Shown: one piece after another, positions 1-8,454 of the stretch
Position numbering within the stretch: the first letter of the stretch is position 1
How the letters are laid out: each line of letters starts with the position of its first letter
DNA from: Nitrosopumilus oxyclinae
GTDB lineage: Archaea; Thermoproteota; Nitrososphaeria; Nitrososphaerales; Nitrosopumilaceae
Length of the DNA: 64,000 bases
Direction: 5' to 3'
Assembly (NCBI RefSeq): GCF_013407165.1
Contig: NZ_CP026994.1
Span: 1,392,187 to 1,456,186 of the forward strand
Translations under genes and position numbers: made by a program
Notes under the pieces: model-generated
What the model was told of the DNA's origin: nothing
The model's database searches: none
What the model saw: only the letters and a program-made list of their open reading frames with translations

Positions 1-1158
1 TGCAGCAGCAGCTAAATTCCTAGCATGAAGACGCATGTGTCCTTTTTGAATCCCTTCAGTTGAAAGAGCTCTAATTGCACTATAATTTTGAGCCAATCCA
101 GTAGCAGTCATCACACATGCAAGTTCTTGTGCAGATGTTGCTCCTAGAATCTTTGTACACACTTTGGCTACAGGATGAACATTTGCAATTCCACCCACAA
201 TTCCTACAGAAAGTGGTATTTCTAAAATCCCAACTAGATTCCCCTCACTATCCTTACTCCATTTACTCAAAGAACGATATTTTCCAGTATGTGCAGCATA
301 AGCATTAGCTGCTGCCTCTATTGCCCTACTATCCTGACCTACTGCATTAGCAACAGCTATTGTTCCATTCATAATACCTTTGTTATGAGTAACGGCTCGA
401 TACACATCATTATCAGCAAACTCAAATGCAGAAATAATGTTATCAACTACTTGCTCACCACCTACAGCTTCTTTTTCAAATACTGCTTTTGCTTTCACCA
501 TTCGTCTAGTAGAATAATTAGATAATATTCTTAATAATGCTCTTCCACCAGTAATTTTTTCAATTAAAGGGGAGATAGCTTCGCACATAGTATTTGTAAC
601 ATTTGCACCCATTGCATCACCTACGTCAATAAGTAATTCAACAATTAGCATTTTTCCAGATGGCGTATCAATTTCTTTACATGAAATTTCTTTAGCACCT
701 TTTCCCATTTTAGATAAAGTATTACTTTTTGAATTTGCTAGTTGTATTATTTCCTTTGTAGCATTTTCTATTTCCAATATTGCTGATGAAATATCAACAT
801 CTAACATTTGGATTTGACCAATGCTAATAGATTCATCAGCAAATACTTCAAATCCACCTTTAATTCGTGCAACTTTAGCACCCTTTGATGCAGCAGCTAT
901 TACGGATGGTTCCTCAATTACCATAGGGACTAAGTAATCCTTACCGTTTATCTTAAAATTTGTAGCAATTCCTAAAGGAAGAGAGAAAGTTCCAATGGCA
1001 TTTTCAACCATTTTATCGGCTTTATCAAAAGAAATTCCCCCATTATCATTTTTTAAAATTTCTAATTCTTCATTTGAAAGATTTGCAAAATTGGCAACAA
1101 CATCTAATCTTTCTTGTTTAGATTTTTCAAAAAATTTGGAAATTGATGAATCAGGCAT
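1..1158 (-). CDS. hmgA: HMG-CoA reductase, class II-like (3' end beyond the window)
   Basis: Reduces HMG-CoA to mevalonate for archaeal isoprenoid lipid synthesis. The reading frame runs from an ATG at 1156-1158 to the left edge with no stop, giving 386 visible residues. Visible motifs are ENAIGTFSLPLG near residue 52, an EEPSVIAAAS segment, DAMGAN, NKGIMNG with the catalytic lysine, and a C-terminal GHM with the catalytic histidine near residue 374. The short N-terminus without membrane spans and the motif spelling resemble the class II (MvaA/degradative) branch. The family is about 420-430 residues, so roughly 40-50 are missing off the edge. It starts one base after the stop of the upstream sugar dehydrogenase on the same strand, so the two are probably cotranscribed. 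The family call is firm; the class II assignment is by motif memory only. Confidence 0.93.
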   Translation of the reverse strand, partial: MPDSSISKFFEKSKQERLDVVANFANLSNEELEILKNDNGGISFDKADKMVENAIGTFSLPLGIATNFKINGKDYLVPMVIEEPSVIAAASKGAKVARIKGGFEVFADESISIGQIQMLDVDISSAILEIENATKEIIQLANSKSNTLSKMGKGAKEISCKEIDTPSGKMLIVELLIDVGDAMGANVTNTMCEAISPLIEKITGGRALLRILSNYSTRRMVKAKAVFEKEAVGGEQVVDNIISAFEFADNDVYRAVTHNKGIMNGTIAVANAVGQDSRAIEAAANAYAAHTGKYRSLSKWSKDSEGNLVGILEIPLSVGIVGGIANVHPVAKVCTKILGATSAQELACVMTATGLAQNYSAIRALSTEGIQKGHMRLHARNLAAAA

Positions 1159-1159
1159 T

Positions 1160-2251
1160 TTATTTCAATATCCTCAATAGTTTATCATCCATACTATCTG
1201 GAAAACCTTTTCCATCTGTATTTGAAGTAATTACATACAGACTACCATCAGGACCTTGTACTACATCACGTACACGTCCTATACCACTAAGAATTGACTT
1301 TTGTGAACTCAACCCTTCTTCAAAATCTAATTGGTATAGATTTGCTGCCCTCATGGATGCCATAATAAATGAGGATTCAAAGTCTATGGAATCCCCAGAA
1401 TAAAACAAGATACCTCCAGGTTCTATACTTGGATCATAACAAAGAAGGGCATCTTCAAAAATTTTATCACCTGAACATTGTTCCTCAGGCCATCCATAAT
1501 TTTTCCCTGCTTGAATTAGATTAATTTCATCATTTTTTTCTGGACCAAATTCTGCAACAAAGAAATTTCCATTATCATCCCAAGTCATTCCCTGAGGATT
1601 TCTGAATCCTAATGAGTAGACAAGTGAATTAGGAAATGGATTATCATCAGGAATTGTACCATCATCATTTAATCTTAAAATTTTTCCAGATAGAGAATCA
1701 AGATCTTGTGGTGAATGAGAAGCATCAGAAATAGTACCTGTACCTACATACAATTTTTCATCTGGACCAAATTTCAAAAAACCTCCATTTGTAAATGAAG
1801 AACCAGGAATTTTATCTAAAATAATTTCTGCATTTTGTAATTTGTTCTCTGATTCAGTAATTCTTAAAATCTTATTCCATAAATTATCACCTTCTTCATA
1901 GGTCAAAAATACATACATGTAATGATTATTTGAAAAATTTGGATGTAATGCAATCCCCAACAATCCACCATCAAACACATCAGCTCCACGTAATGTAGCT
2001 AATGGAGATTCTAACAAAGTGTTATTTTGGATTACTTTAATCATTCCATCTTTTTCAGTAACAAAAATCCTATCATTAGAAACAGCAATAGCTCTTGGCT
2101 TATCGAGATTTTTAGCTAAAATAGTTACAAAGTCATTTTCAGAATTAGAATTTGGAAGAGGTAATGGAATTGGATCTGTTGGCGATGTTAAAACTAATGC
2201 TGAAAATACAATAGCTACAACAATTGCAGCAACTTGAATTTTTTTATCCAT
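1160..2251 (-). CDS. Secreted PQQ-type glucose/sorbosone dehydrogenase-like protein
   Basis: A 363-residue protein with one hydrophobic signal/anchor segment (about residues 6-23), then a six-bladed propeller of the soluble aldose sugar dehydrogenase family. Family signatures are the N-terminal LDKPRAIA segment, LGIALHPNF, GFRNPQGMTWD (near 217-227) and VAEFGPEKNDEIN followed by KNYGWP. Relatives oxidize sugars or aldehydes outside the membrane with pyrroloquinoline quinone and calcium, but many archaeal members have no proven substrate and ammonia oxidizers are not known to live on sugars, so the substrate is open. It is followed after one base by HMG-CoA reductase. The start is the first ATG and puts the signal segment at the extreme N-terminus. 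Confidence 0.85.
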   Translation of the reverse strand: MDKKIQVAAIVVAIVFSALVLTSPTDPIPLPLPNSNSENDFVTILAKNLDKPRAIAVSNDRIFVTEKDGMIKVIQNNTLLESPLATLRGADVFDGGLLGIALHPNFSNNHYMYVFLTYEEGDNLWNKILRITESENKLQNAEIILDKIPGSSFTNGGFLKFGPDEKLYVGTGTISDASHSPQDLDSLSGKILRLNDDGTIPDDNPFPNSLVYSLGFRNPQGMTWDDNGNFFVAEFGPEKNDEINLIQAGKNYGWPEEQCSGDKIFEDALLCYDPSIEPGGILFYSGDSIDFESSFIMASMRAANLYQLDFEEGLSSQKSILSGIGRVRDVVQGPDGSLYVITSNTDGKGFPDSMDDKLLRILK

Positions 2252-2301
2252 GAAAACATGAGTTCTTCAAATCCTATTAATTACTTTCAAGAATTTGATA
2301 A

Positions 2302-2312
2302 AGCGTATATAC
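2302..2312 (+). promoter_or_regulatory. TATA box of the initiator tRNA gene
   Basis: An AT-rich box with core TATATA lies about 22-32 bases before the first base of the tRNA at 2334. This is the normal archaeal spacing for transcription starting at or just before the mature 5' end. Confidence 0.6.
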
Positions 2313-2333
2313 GGCTCAACTTCATTTATGTTC

Positions 2334-2408
2334 AGCGGGGTGGGGAAGCCAGGTCATCCCGGCGGGCTCATAACCCGCAGTTCAGTAGTTCAAATCTACT
2401 CCCCGCTA
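2334..2408 (+). tRNA. Initiator tRNA-Met (anticodon CAT)
   Basis: A complete 75-base cloverleaf. The 7-bp acceptor stem is AGCGGGG with CCCCGCT, the D stem GGGA/TCCC, the anticodon stem GCGGG/CCCGC with loop CTCATAA (anticodon CAT), and the T stem AGTAG/CTACT with loop TTCAAAT. The discriminator is A and no CCA is encoded. The A1:T72 end pair and three consecutive G:C pairs in the anticodon stem are hallmarks of archaeal and eukaryotic initiator tRNA, so this is the initiator and neither elongator Met nor Ile2. No intron is seen. It ends one base before the stop codon of the convergent tiaS gene. Confidence 0.95.
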
Positions 2409-2409
2409 C

Positions 2410-3762
2410 TTATTTTCCATATACACAAAACCATGAAAGAGATTTATCAAATTTTGATGATTTGTTAATCGTTCTAATTCTTTGCAAGGGCCTACTTAGA
2501 TGCCTATGTGCAGAAATTTTTGGAAGATATAGTTGTTGTTTGATATCTCTTGGAATTTCAGTAGTAATTTTTTTAGAATCTTTTTTTCCACAACGAATAC
2601 ACTGAAACCCTTGATTGATACCTTTAGATTTCATTTTTTTATGGCATTTATTGCATTGTGGATTTGATAGTGTAGTATTCTTTTCTAATGAAACAATATT
2701 AATAAATTCAAGATTAATTATTCGAGGGAAATGTTTCGAAGCTTTTCTAACTCCTCCACCAACACTAATTTTATCACCTTTTAACAAATTTGATGCAACT
2801 TTAGTCATACCTGTTGGTTTGTAAACAGCACACCAAAATTCATGGTTATTTGAATTAATTTTAAAAAATACATGACCCCCCTTTACAATTTTTGGTGTAT
2901 TAGATACAATCCCAGAAATTTTTCCAGATGCATATGGTTTCATATTTTCAAAAGTTAATTCATTTTTCAAATGATCACCAGTTCCTTGATTTGATTTGAA
3001 GATCATATATCCATCTAATTTTTCAGTTGTTTTGATAATTTTAGTTGCATAAACCAAGGAATCAACATTTTCACCTCTAACGCCATAAAATACAGGGTCT
3101 GGACCATGTGGAGTAATTAAGACTCGGCCTTTCTTTGTATCAAAACTGTTAAACGTATTAGGAGAAGTTTTTTCCTGCATTTGTTTTACACTCGCAGTAG
3201 AAAGTTTTCTCTCTTTTCCAAATTTTGATTTTTTACGGTAGCTTAAAAGTTCCAATGTGTGATCTTGAAAATCATAACCTATTGCACCTATAGCACCAAC
3301 TAATCCTTGACCATTTCCTTGGAAATGAATTTCAAGATTATTTTTTTTAGCAAATGTTTTTGCATTGTTTCGATTAATTAATTGCCATAAAGCTAATTTA
3401 CTAAATTTAGTAAATTCAGATGGGATACTATCACTTTCAAAAAATACCAATCCTGGATTGGCACCATTTTCAGTATCAGAGTATTTTGAAACAAGATTTT
3501 TAATTTGTTTTTTAATTTTAGATGGATTTTTTGTCTTTATTTTAAAAGAAACGGCTCCATTTCCCCTAGTTTTCCACGGAATGTTAGGATTAAATCTAAT
3601 TAATCGTGGAAAATCTAAAAATTCTGTTTTTTGTTTTTGAAGTAAATCAACAATTTTGTAAGCAAGAAATGTAGTACACATTCCTTTAGGTGAATCAGTG
3701 TCATCAAATCCAACATTTAGGATAGTTTCCTTTTCCATGACTTTTTTAAATTGATCAGACAT
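2410..3762 (-). CDS. tiaS: tRNA(Ile2) 2-agmatinylcytidine synthetase TiaS
   Basis: TiaS attaches agmatine to C34 of the CAU-anticodon isoleucine tRNA, so that it reads AUA and not AUG. The 450-residue protein has the N-terminal GFDDTDSPKGMCTT motif (about 18-31), characteristic of the family, then a long catalytic region, an OB-fold-like segment near 280-345 and a C-terminal zinc ribbon (CxxC about 370, CxxC about 390). Length fits archaeal TiaS. The start is uncertain: Met8 would also leave the conserved core intact. It converges on the initiator tRNA-Met gene, which also carries a CAU anticodon but is not a TiaS substrate. Family assignment is firm from the motif. Confidence 0.93.
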   Translation of the reverse strand: MSDQFKKVMEKETILNVGFDDTDSPKGMCTTFLAYKIVDLLQKQKTEFLDFPRLIRFNPNIPWKTRGNGAVSFKIKTKNPSKIKKQIKNLVSKYSDTENGANPGLVFFESDSIPSEFTKFSKLALWQLINRNNAKTFAKKNNLEIHFQGNGQGLVGAIGAIGYDFQDHTLELLSYRKKSKFGKERKLSTASVKQMQEKTSPNTFNSFDTKKGRVLITPHGPDPVFYGVRGENVDSLVYATKIIKTTEKLDGYMIFKSNQGTGDHLKNELTFENMKPYASGKISGIVSNTPKIVKGGHVFFKINSNNHEFWCAVYKPTGMTKVASNLLKGDKISVGGGVRKASKHFPRIINLEFINIVSLEKNTTLSNPQCNKCHKKMKSKGINQGFQCIRCGKKDSKKITTEIPRDIKQQLYLPKISAHRHLSRPLQRIRTINKSSKFDKSLSWFCVYGK

Positions 3763-3802
3763 TTTTAGTTGTTGTAAGCTTCAGTTGATTTAAATTAATA
3801 AT

Positions 3803-4816
3803 ATGTTATTCCAAGCTGAATTGATCATAATAGATGAAGCAAGAATTTTCAAAGAAATAGATGAAAAAAAACCAGCATCAGTTTCATTAAATGGTCCAGA
3901 TGGCATGTTGCCTCAAGTTCAAGATATGGCAATCAAAATTTCAGCAAAATATGATATTCCAGCATATGTGTTAGCAGATACCACATGGGGAACTTGTGAT
4001 TTGAATACAACAGGTTCAAAAATACTAGGAGCTGAAATTCAATTCAATATCGGACATACAATTAATACAGAATCATTAGAAGAAAATTTAGTTTTAATTG
4101 ATGCTTTTGATGATGTCGGATTTGATAATGTTGCAGAGCAATGTACAGATCTTTTAAAGGGAAAATTAATTTCACTTGTTACAGACAGTCAACATTTACA
4201 TCAAATGGATAGAGTTGAAAAAATTTTAACAAAAAACGGAATTAAAGTAAAAATTGGAAAGGGGAAAGGGCAATTAAATGACGGTCAAGTATTTGGTTGT
4301 GAATTTTATCCTGCAACAGAACTAAAAAAAGAAGTTGATGCCTATGTATTTTTAGGACAAAGTAATTTTCATGCTGCAGGAATTGCATTATCAACAAATT
4401 TGCCAACATTTGTGTTAGATCCTTATTTTAACGAAGTAAGAGAAGTAACAGAATTTGCACGTTCACTAAAAAAGAAAGCATCATTGGCAATATTCAAAGC
4501 AGCTGAAGCAAAATCATTTGGGATAATTATCGGATTAAAAGAAGGGCAATTATCAAAAGTGTTTGGTTTAAAATTTAAAAAAGAATTAGAAAAAGAAGGA
4601 AAGACAGTTCAGTTATTTGCACTTACAGACATTACAAATGAAAGATTAAACAATCTTAGAGGAATTGATGCATTTATTCAAGTTGCATGTCCAAGAATTT
4701 CCACAGATAATCAATTCGACAAGCCAGTATTGTCCACCCCACAGGCTAATGCACTTCTAAAAGTTTTACGAAAAGAAAGTATTGGTGAATATTTAGAAAT
4801 TCCACATTGGTTATAG
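3803..4816 (+). CDS. dph2: 2-(3-amino-3-carboxypropyl)histidine synthase Dph2
   Basis: First step of diphthamide synthesis on translation elongation factor 2. A [4Fe-4S] enzyme cleaves SAM in a noncanonical way and transfers a 3-amino-3-carboxypropyl group to histidine. The 337-residue protein has GPDGMLPQV near 31, DTTWGTCD with Cys65, GCEFYP with Cys166 and QVACPR with Cys296. These three cysteines have the spacing of the cluster ligands in the archaeal Dph2 homodimer. Length is normal. It is transcribed alone, divergent from tiaS across a 40-base gap. The ATG follows an AT-rich stretch with no clear ribosome site, which fits a leaderless transcript. Confidence 0.95.
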   Translation: MLFQAELIIIDEARIFKEIDEKKPASVSLNGPDGMLPQVQDMAIKISAKYDIPAYVLADTTWGTCDLNTTGSKILGAEIQFNIGHTINTESLEENLVLIDAFDDVGFDNVAEQCTDLLKGKLISLVTDSQHLHQMDRVEKILTKNGIKVKIGKGKGQLNDGQVFGCEFYPATELKKEVDAYVFLGQSNFHAAGIALSTNLPTFVLDPYFNEVREVTEFARSLKKKASLAIFKAAEAKSFGIIIGLKEGQLSKVFGLKFKKELEKEGKTVQLFALTDITNERLNNLRGIDAFIQVACPRISTDNQFDKPVLSTPQANALLKVLRKESIGEYLEIPHWL

Positions 4817-5416
4817 CTATAAAATTAATTTTTTAAATCGGACATCATTAGAGAGTTTTTCAAATATTTTTGATTTTTTAGCTTTAATTTTGTATTGTGC
4901 TCCTTGAGAGATAGCACGCTCAAGTAAATCTAATGCCTCATCATCTTTGGACAACATAACAAAACTACAAGACTTATCAAATAAAACATCCCCATTTTCA
5001 GGATAATCATTTAAAATTTGATTACAGCATTCAATAGATTCATCATAATTTTCCATAGAAAATAAAATTCTCTCTTTATGATACAATGCAATATTATATT
5101 TTGAATTATTATCTAAAATACCATTACATATGGATAATGCATCTACAAATTTTCCTTGTTTACGAAATGAAGAAATTTTGTTTACTAGTAGTGAAAGATC
5201 ATCTGGAGAATTCTGTAAAGCAGCATCATAGCATTTTATTGCATTTTCAAAATCTTTTAGTTTACTGAGAGCATATCCCTTATTGTTAAGCGAGCTTACA
5301 TGTTTGGGATTATCATCGAGAATTTTATCATAGTATGTAATGGCTTCACGTAATTTACCTGCTAAAAACAATCTATTGGCTTCATCTAAAATTGAATTTG
5401 TTCTTGGATCTTCCAT
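4817..5416 (-). CDS. TPR-repeat protein
   Basis: A 199-residue protein built almost wholly of 34-residue tetratricopeptide repeats, about five of them, with the typical W/L-G-Y-A-P spacing (for example NNKGYALSKLKDFENAIKCY near 44-63). TPR arrays bind other proteins; nothing shows the partner. There is no signal peptide or membrane span. It abuts the convergent dph2 stop and lies four bases after the MDR oxidoreductase stop on the other side, so it may be read from its own start. A related but longer TPR protein is encoded at 47205-47909. Confidence 0.8.
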   Translation of the reverse strand: MEDPRTNSILDEANRLFLAGKLREAITYYDKILDDNPKHVSSLNNKGYALSKLKDFENAIKCYDAALQNSPDDLSLLVNKISSFRKQGKFVDALSICNGILDNNSKYNIALYHKERILFSMENYDESIECCNQILNDYPENGDVLFDKSCSFVMLSKDDEALDLLERAISQGAQYKIKAKKSKIFEKLSNDVRFKKLIL

Positions 5417-5420
5417 ATTA

Positions 5421-6497
5421 TTAAGACCTAGGCTTGATTAAGATTTTTCCAAAGAGACCTTTACCTTTAAGCATTTTTGTATGTGCATCAGCAGCTTGCT
5501 CTAATGAATATACAGAATCAATAACAGACTTGATCTTGCCTTGTGACATCCAATACAGACCTTGTTCTAATTCAGCTCTAGTACCCTGAGTAGAGCCCAA
5601 AATGTTAATGCCTTTAAAGAAAATATGACGTAAATCAGTCTCAGCATCATAACCGGTTGTGGCACCAGTTGTTACAATTGTTCCACCATAATTTAGTAAA
5701 GTAAGTTCTTTGTTCCAATGAGAACCACCAATATGTTCAAAAATAACATCAACTCCAGGTACATCTCCTAAAGGTTTGGGAATTTTTTTAGTAATTGATC
5801 TTACCTCTTTATGCCAATCTTCTTTTCTATGATCAACGGCATAATCAGCACCAAGCTCCAATAATTTATCTAATTTATCAGGACTAGCAGTAGCAATTAC
5901 GGTACATCCAAAAAGTTTTGCAATCTGTATTCCATAATTTCCAACTCCAGAACTGCCTCCCATTATCAAAACTATTTGGCCTGGTTGAATTTTTGCTCTA
6001 CCTACCAACATATGCCACGAAGTTAACAAAGTCATTGATGCAGCAGCAGCTTGATCATATGAAACACCTTCCGGAATTTTTACAACATTAACTTCTGGAA
6101 GATGTGTAAATTCACAGTAACCTCCCCATAGTGGTCCTGTCTCAAAACCCCAAATAGTTCGTTTTTTACAATCAAATTCTCGTCCAGATGTACATAGTTT
6201 ACAAACCCTACATGACATATTTCCATGTGAGACGACCCTATCACCAACTTTAATATTTTTAACATCACTACCAATAGCTGTTACTTCACCAGCAGCATCA
6301 GTTCCAGAAATATGAGGTAATGGAATTGCTAATGGTTTCCCTCTCATACCCCAGATATCATCGTAGTTGAGAGCAGCCGTTTCTACTTTAATTATGACCT
6401 CATTAGATTTCGGTTCAGGTATAGGAATATCTTTAATTTTTAAGATTTTAGAAAAATCATCATCAACAGAATATTGATCATATACTAGAGCTTTCAT
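5421..6497 (-). CDS. Zinc-type MDR oxidoreductase (alcohol dehydrogenase/acyl-CoA reductase-like), copy 1
   Basis: Medium-chain dehydrogenase/reductase of 358 residues: N-terminal GroES-like domain, then a Rossmann domain with a GGSSGVG nucleotide motif near 180. A CxxCxxCx7C set near residues 96-110 matches the structural-zinc lobe. The catalytic-zinc positions look altered: the usual Cys is replaced in ALNYDDIWG and the GHE motif is replaced by SGTDAAG. This is seen in quinone-reductase and enoyl-CoA-reductase branches that reduce activated double bonds. A close paralogue is at 50090-51169, alike by eye over the whole length. The substrate is unknown; alcohol dehydrogenase and acryloyl-CoA reductase-like roles are both possible. 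Confidence 0.82.
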   Translation of the reverse strand: MKALVYDQYSVDDDFSKILKIKDIPIPEPKSNEVIIKVETAALNYDDIWGMRGKPLAIPLPHISGTDAAGEVTAIGSDVKNIKVGDRVVSHGNMSCRVCKLCTSGREFDCKKRTIWGFETGPLWGGYCEFTHLPEVNVVKIPEGVSYDQAAAASMTLLTSWHMLVGRAKIQPGQIVLIMGGSSGVGNYGIQIAKLFGCTVIATASPDKLDKLLELGADYAVDHRKEDWHKEVRSITKKIPKPLGDVPGVDVIFEHIGGSHWNKELTLLNYGGTIVTTGATTGYDAETDLRHIFFKGINILGSTQGTRAELEQGLYWMSQGKIKSVIDSVYSLEQAADAHTKMLKGKGLFGKILIKPRS

Positions 6498-6584
6498 GAT
6501 TTTTGTCTAATTTTTGAAGATATATGATTTATCAAGATCCATTAAACCACAAACAATTATAATCATAAATACAGAATTCTCAAT

Positions 6585-7136
6585 ATGTCTGAAAATGCAA
6601 TATTTCCAGGAGACAAAATAGCATCTATTGAAGAATATGAGGCAGGAAATAATGCTTTTGACGATGGAGACATGGTTAGAGCAGCAACTATTGGAGAAAA
6701 AGATATTGACAAGGCATCACGAACTGTAAATGTAAAACACCCAAAACTTTTATCGATTCCAAAGGTAGGAGACATCATTATTGGAACAGTAGCAGCAGTC
6801 ATGTCATCTATGATTGCAGTTTCAATTGATTACATTAATGGAAAACCTACAACATCAAAAGTTGAATGTATTTGTGGAACACGAAATTTAAGAATAAGAA
6901 ATGTTGCATTAGTTAATGATATAGTTACATTAAAAATTCTAAATCATCTTAATGGAACTATTCACGCATCTATTAGTGAACCAAATTTAGGAATTTTATT
7001 TACAAAATGTAGAAAATGTGGTGGAAAAGTTATTCCAATGCGTGATGCAATAAAATGTACAGATTGTGCATGGATTGATGAGAGAAAACTTTCTGCAAAC
7101 TTTGGAAATAGTGACTTCGTAAATTTAAGAGATTAA
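6585..7136 (+). CDS. csl4: Exosome RNA-binding subunit Csl4
   Basis: Cap subunit of the archaeal RNA exosome (3'-to-5' RNA decay and tailing), binding RNA and, in other archaea, recruiting DnaG. The 183-residue protein has the Csl4 layout: N-terminal PGD(K)IASIEEYEAG segment (about 8-21), an S1 RNA-binding domain (about 63-130; VGDIIIGTV start) and a C-terminal four-cysteine zinc ribbon (CxxCGG about 144, CxxC about 160). Length is typical. It is followed three bases later by pheA on the same strand, so the two probably share a transcript. The start ATG is the only one before the conserved N-terminus. Confidence 0.93.
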   Translation: MSENAIFPGDKIASIEEYEAGNNAFDDGDMVRAATIGEKDIDKASRTVNVKHPKLLSIPKVGDIIIGTVAAVMSSMIAVSIDYINGKPTTSKVECICGTRNLRIRNVALVNDIVTLKILNHLNGTIHASISEPNLGILFTKCRKCGGKVIPMRDAIKCTDCAWIDERKLSANFGNSDFVNLRD

Positions 7137-7139
7137 GAA

Positions 7140-7955
7140 ATGATTCATGTTTCGTTCCAAGGTGAACGAGGTGCTTATAGTGAAGCTGCAGCAAGATCAT
7201 TTTTTAATGAAAAAATTCAAACCGTACCTCAAACTACATTTGCAGAAGTGTTAGAAAGTACATCAAATGATAAAACACAATATTCAGTTTTACCAGTAGA
7301 GAATTCTATAGAAGGAAGTGTAGGTGAAAGTTATGATTTATTGTATTTAACATCTCTAAATGCAACAGGTGAAATTTATCACAGAATAGAACATTGTTTA
7401 ATTGGAACCGGCAATATTGATCAAATAGATACAGTTTATTCACACCCTCAAGCTTTAGGTCAATGTAGGAAATTCATTGAAGAGCACAACATGAAAAAAA
7501 TTCCAGCATACGATACTGCTGGAAGCGTAAAAATGATTAAAGAATTAAACAAAGATAACTGTGCATGTATTGCAAGTAAGGATGCAGCAGAAATCTACAA
7601 CATGCCTATAATTTTAGAAAATATTGCAAATAATCTCAATAACTATACAAGATTTTTAATTCTGTCAAAAAAAAATAATTCTGAAACAAGAAATGATAAG
7701 ACATCAATAATCTTTTCAATAAAACATGAACCTGGTTCTTTATTTAGAATAATAGAGAATTTCCATAAAAATAACGTCAATCTAACAAAAATTGAATCCA
7801 GACCAACCAAAGCAAACACTTGGGAGTACAATTTTTACGTGGATTTTGAAGGGCATCAAACTAATTCTAAAATTTCAAAAATGCTAGATTCAATAAAACA
7901 AGATACATTATTTATGAAAATTTTAGGATCTTATCCTTCTGCAAAACTAAACTAA
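7140..7955 (+). CDS. pheA: Prephenate dehydratase
   Basis: Converts prephenate to phenylpyruvate in phenylalanine synthesis. The 271-residue monofunctional enzyme has FQGERGAYSEAAA at the N-terminus, the LPVENSIEGSVGESYDLL segment near 56-73, a THY-like region spelled NYTRFL near 170, and a C-terminal ACT domain (about 190-265, with GSLFRIIENF and the ESRP motif) that normally binds phenylalanine for feedback control. Length is normal and no chorismate mutase domain is fused. It follows csl4 by three bases and overlaps the convergent membrane-protein gene by four bases at its 3' end. Confidence 0.95.
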   Translation: MIHVSFQGERGAYSEAAARSFFNEKIQTVPQTTFAEVLESTSNDKTQYSVLPVENSIEGSVGESYDLLYLTSLNATGEIYHRIEHCLIGTGNIDQIDTVYSHPQALGQCRKFIEEHNMKKIPAYDTAGSVKMIKELNKDNCACIASKDAAEIYNMPIILENIANNLNNYTRFLILSKKNNSETRNDKTSIIFSIKHEPGSLFRIIENFHKNNVNLTKIESRPTKANTWEYNFYVDFEGHQTNSKISKMLDSIKQDTLFMKILGSYPSAKLN

Positions 7956-8419
7956 AATCCTTTAGGCTTTCTTAGTGTGAACCCCATACTAAATCCAATG
8001 ATAACCATACCTGATGTAATCACCATTAAATCATATGTGAACCAAATTGGATCAGAACTTCGAATTAATTCTCCAGTGACATGTAATTCGGAATCACCAG
8101 TGTTTTGAATCTTAATTCTTGTTTCACCATCTTCTAGATGAACCCAATCTAATTTTAATTCATTTTTATACGAACTGAGTGGAATTTGTAATCCTGTTGC
8201 AGGACTTGCAAGTTGTAGATCAAATGCTTCCCCTACAATCATCATATGCTGTGGGGTATGATTAGGAGCAGGAATTGTATATGACATTGAATCACCTATG
8301 GCCACTGTATAATCTTCATAAACCGTAAGTGGTCCAATATGTGTAAGTAAAGAATATCCGCCAATTGCAATAATTGCACCGCCAACTACTAATCCAATTA
8401 TTGTTCTTTTAGAAAGCAT
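7952..8419 (-). CDS. Small protein with terminal membrane spans, unknown function
   Basis: A 155-residue protein with a hydrophobic segment near residues 8-26 and another near 129-149, so a beta-rich middle part (about 30-125) is probably held on one side of the membrane by both ends. A short positively charged tail (RKPKGF) follows the second span. I do not recognise a family. The middle region has no cysteines and no catalytic-looking motif. It is the 3' neighbour of guaB on the same strand, 35 bases away, and overlaps the pheA stop. Composition resembles native genes around it. Confidence 0.7.
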   Translation of the reverse strand: MLSKRTIIGLVVGGAIIAIGGYSLLTHIGPLTVYEDYTVAIGDSMSYTIPAPNHTPQHMMIVGEAFDLQLASPATGLQIPLSSYKNELKLDWVHLEDGETRIKIQNTGDSELHVTGELIRSSDPIWFTYDLMVITSGMVIIGFSMGFTLRKPKGF

Positions 8420-8454
8420 GATGAAATTATTCTATATGCTGTTTAAAAAATTAT

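Noticed and set aside
2234-2605. Plus-strand frame covering the initiator tRNA region
   Set aside because: It overlaps a perfect tRNA and the end of tiaS; the translated part is typical tRNA shadow sequence.
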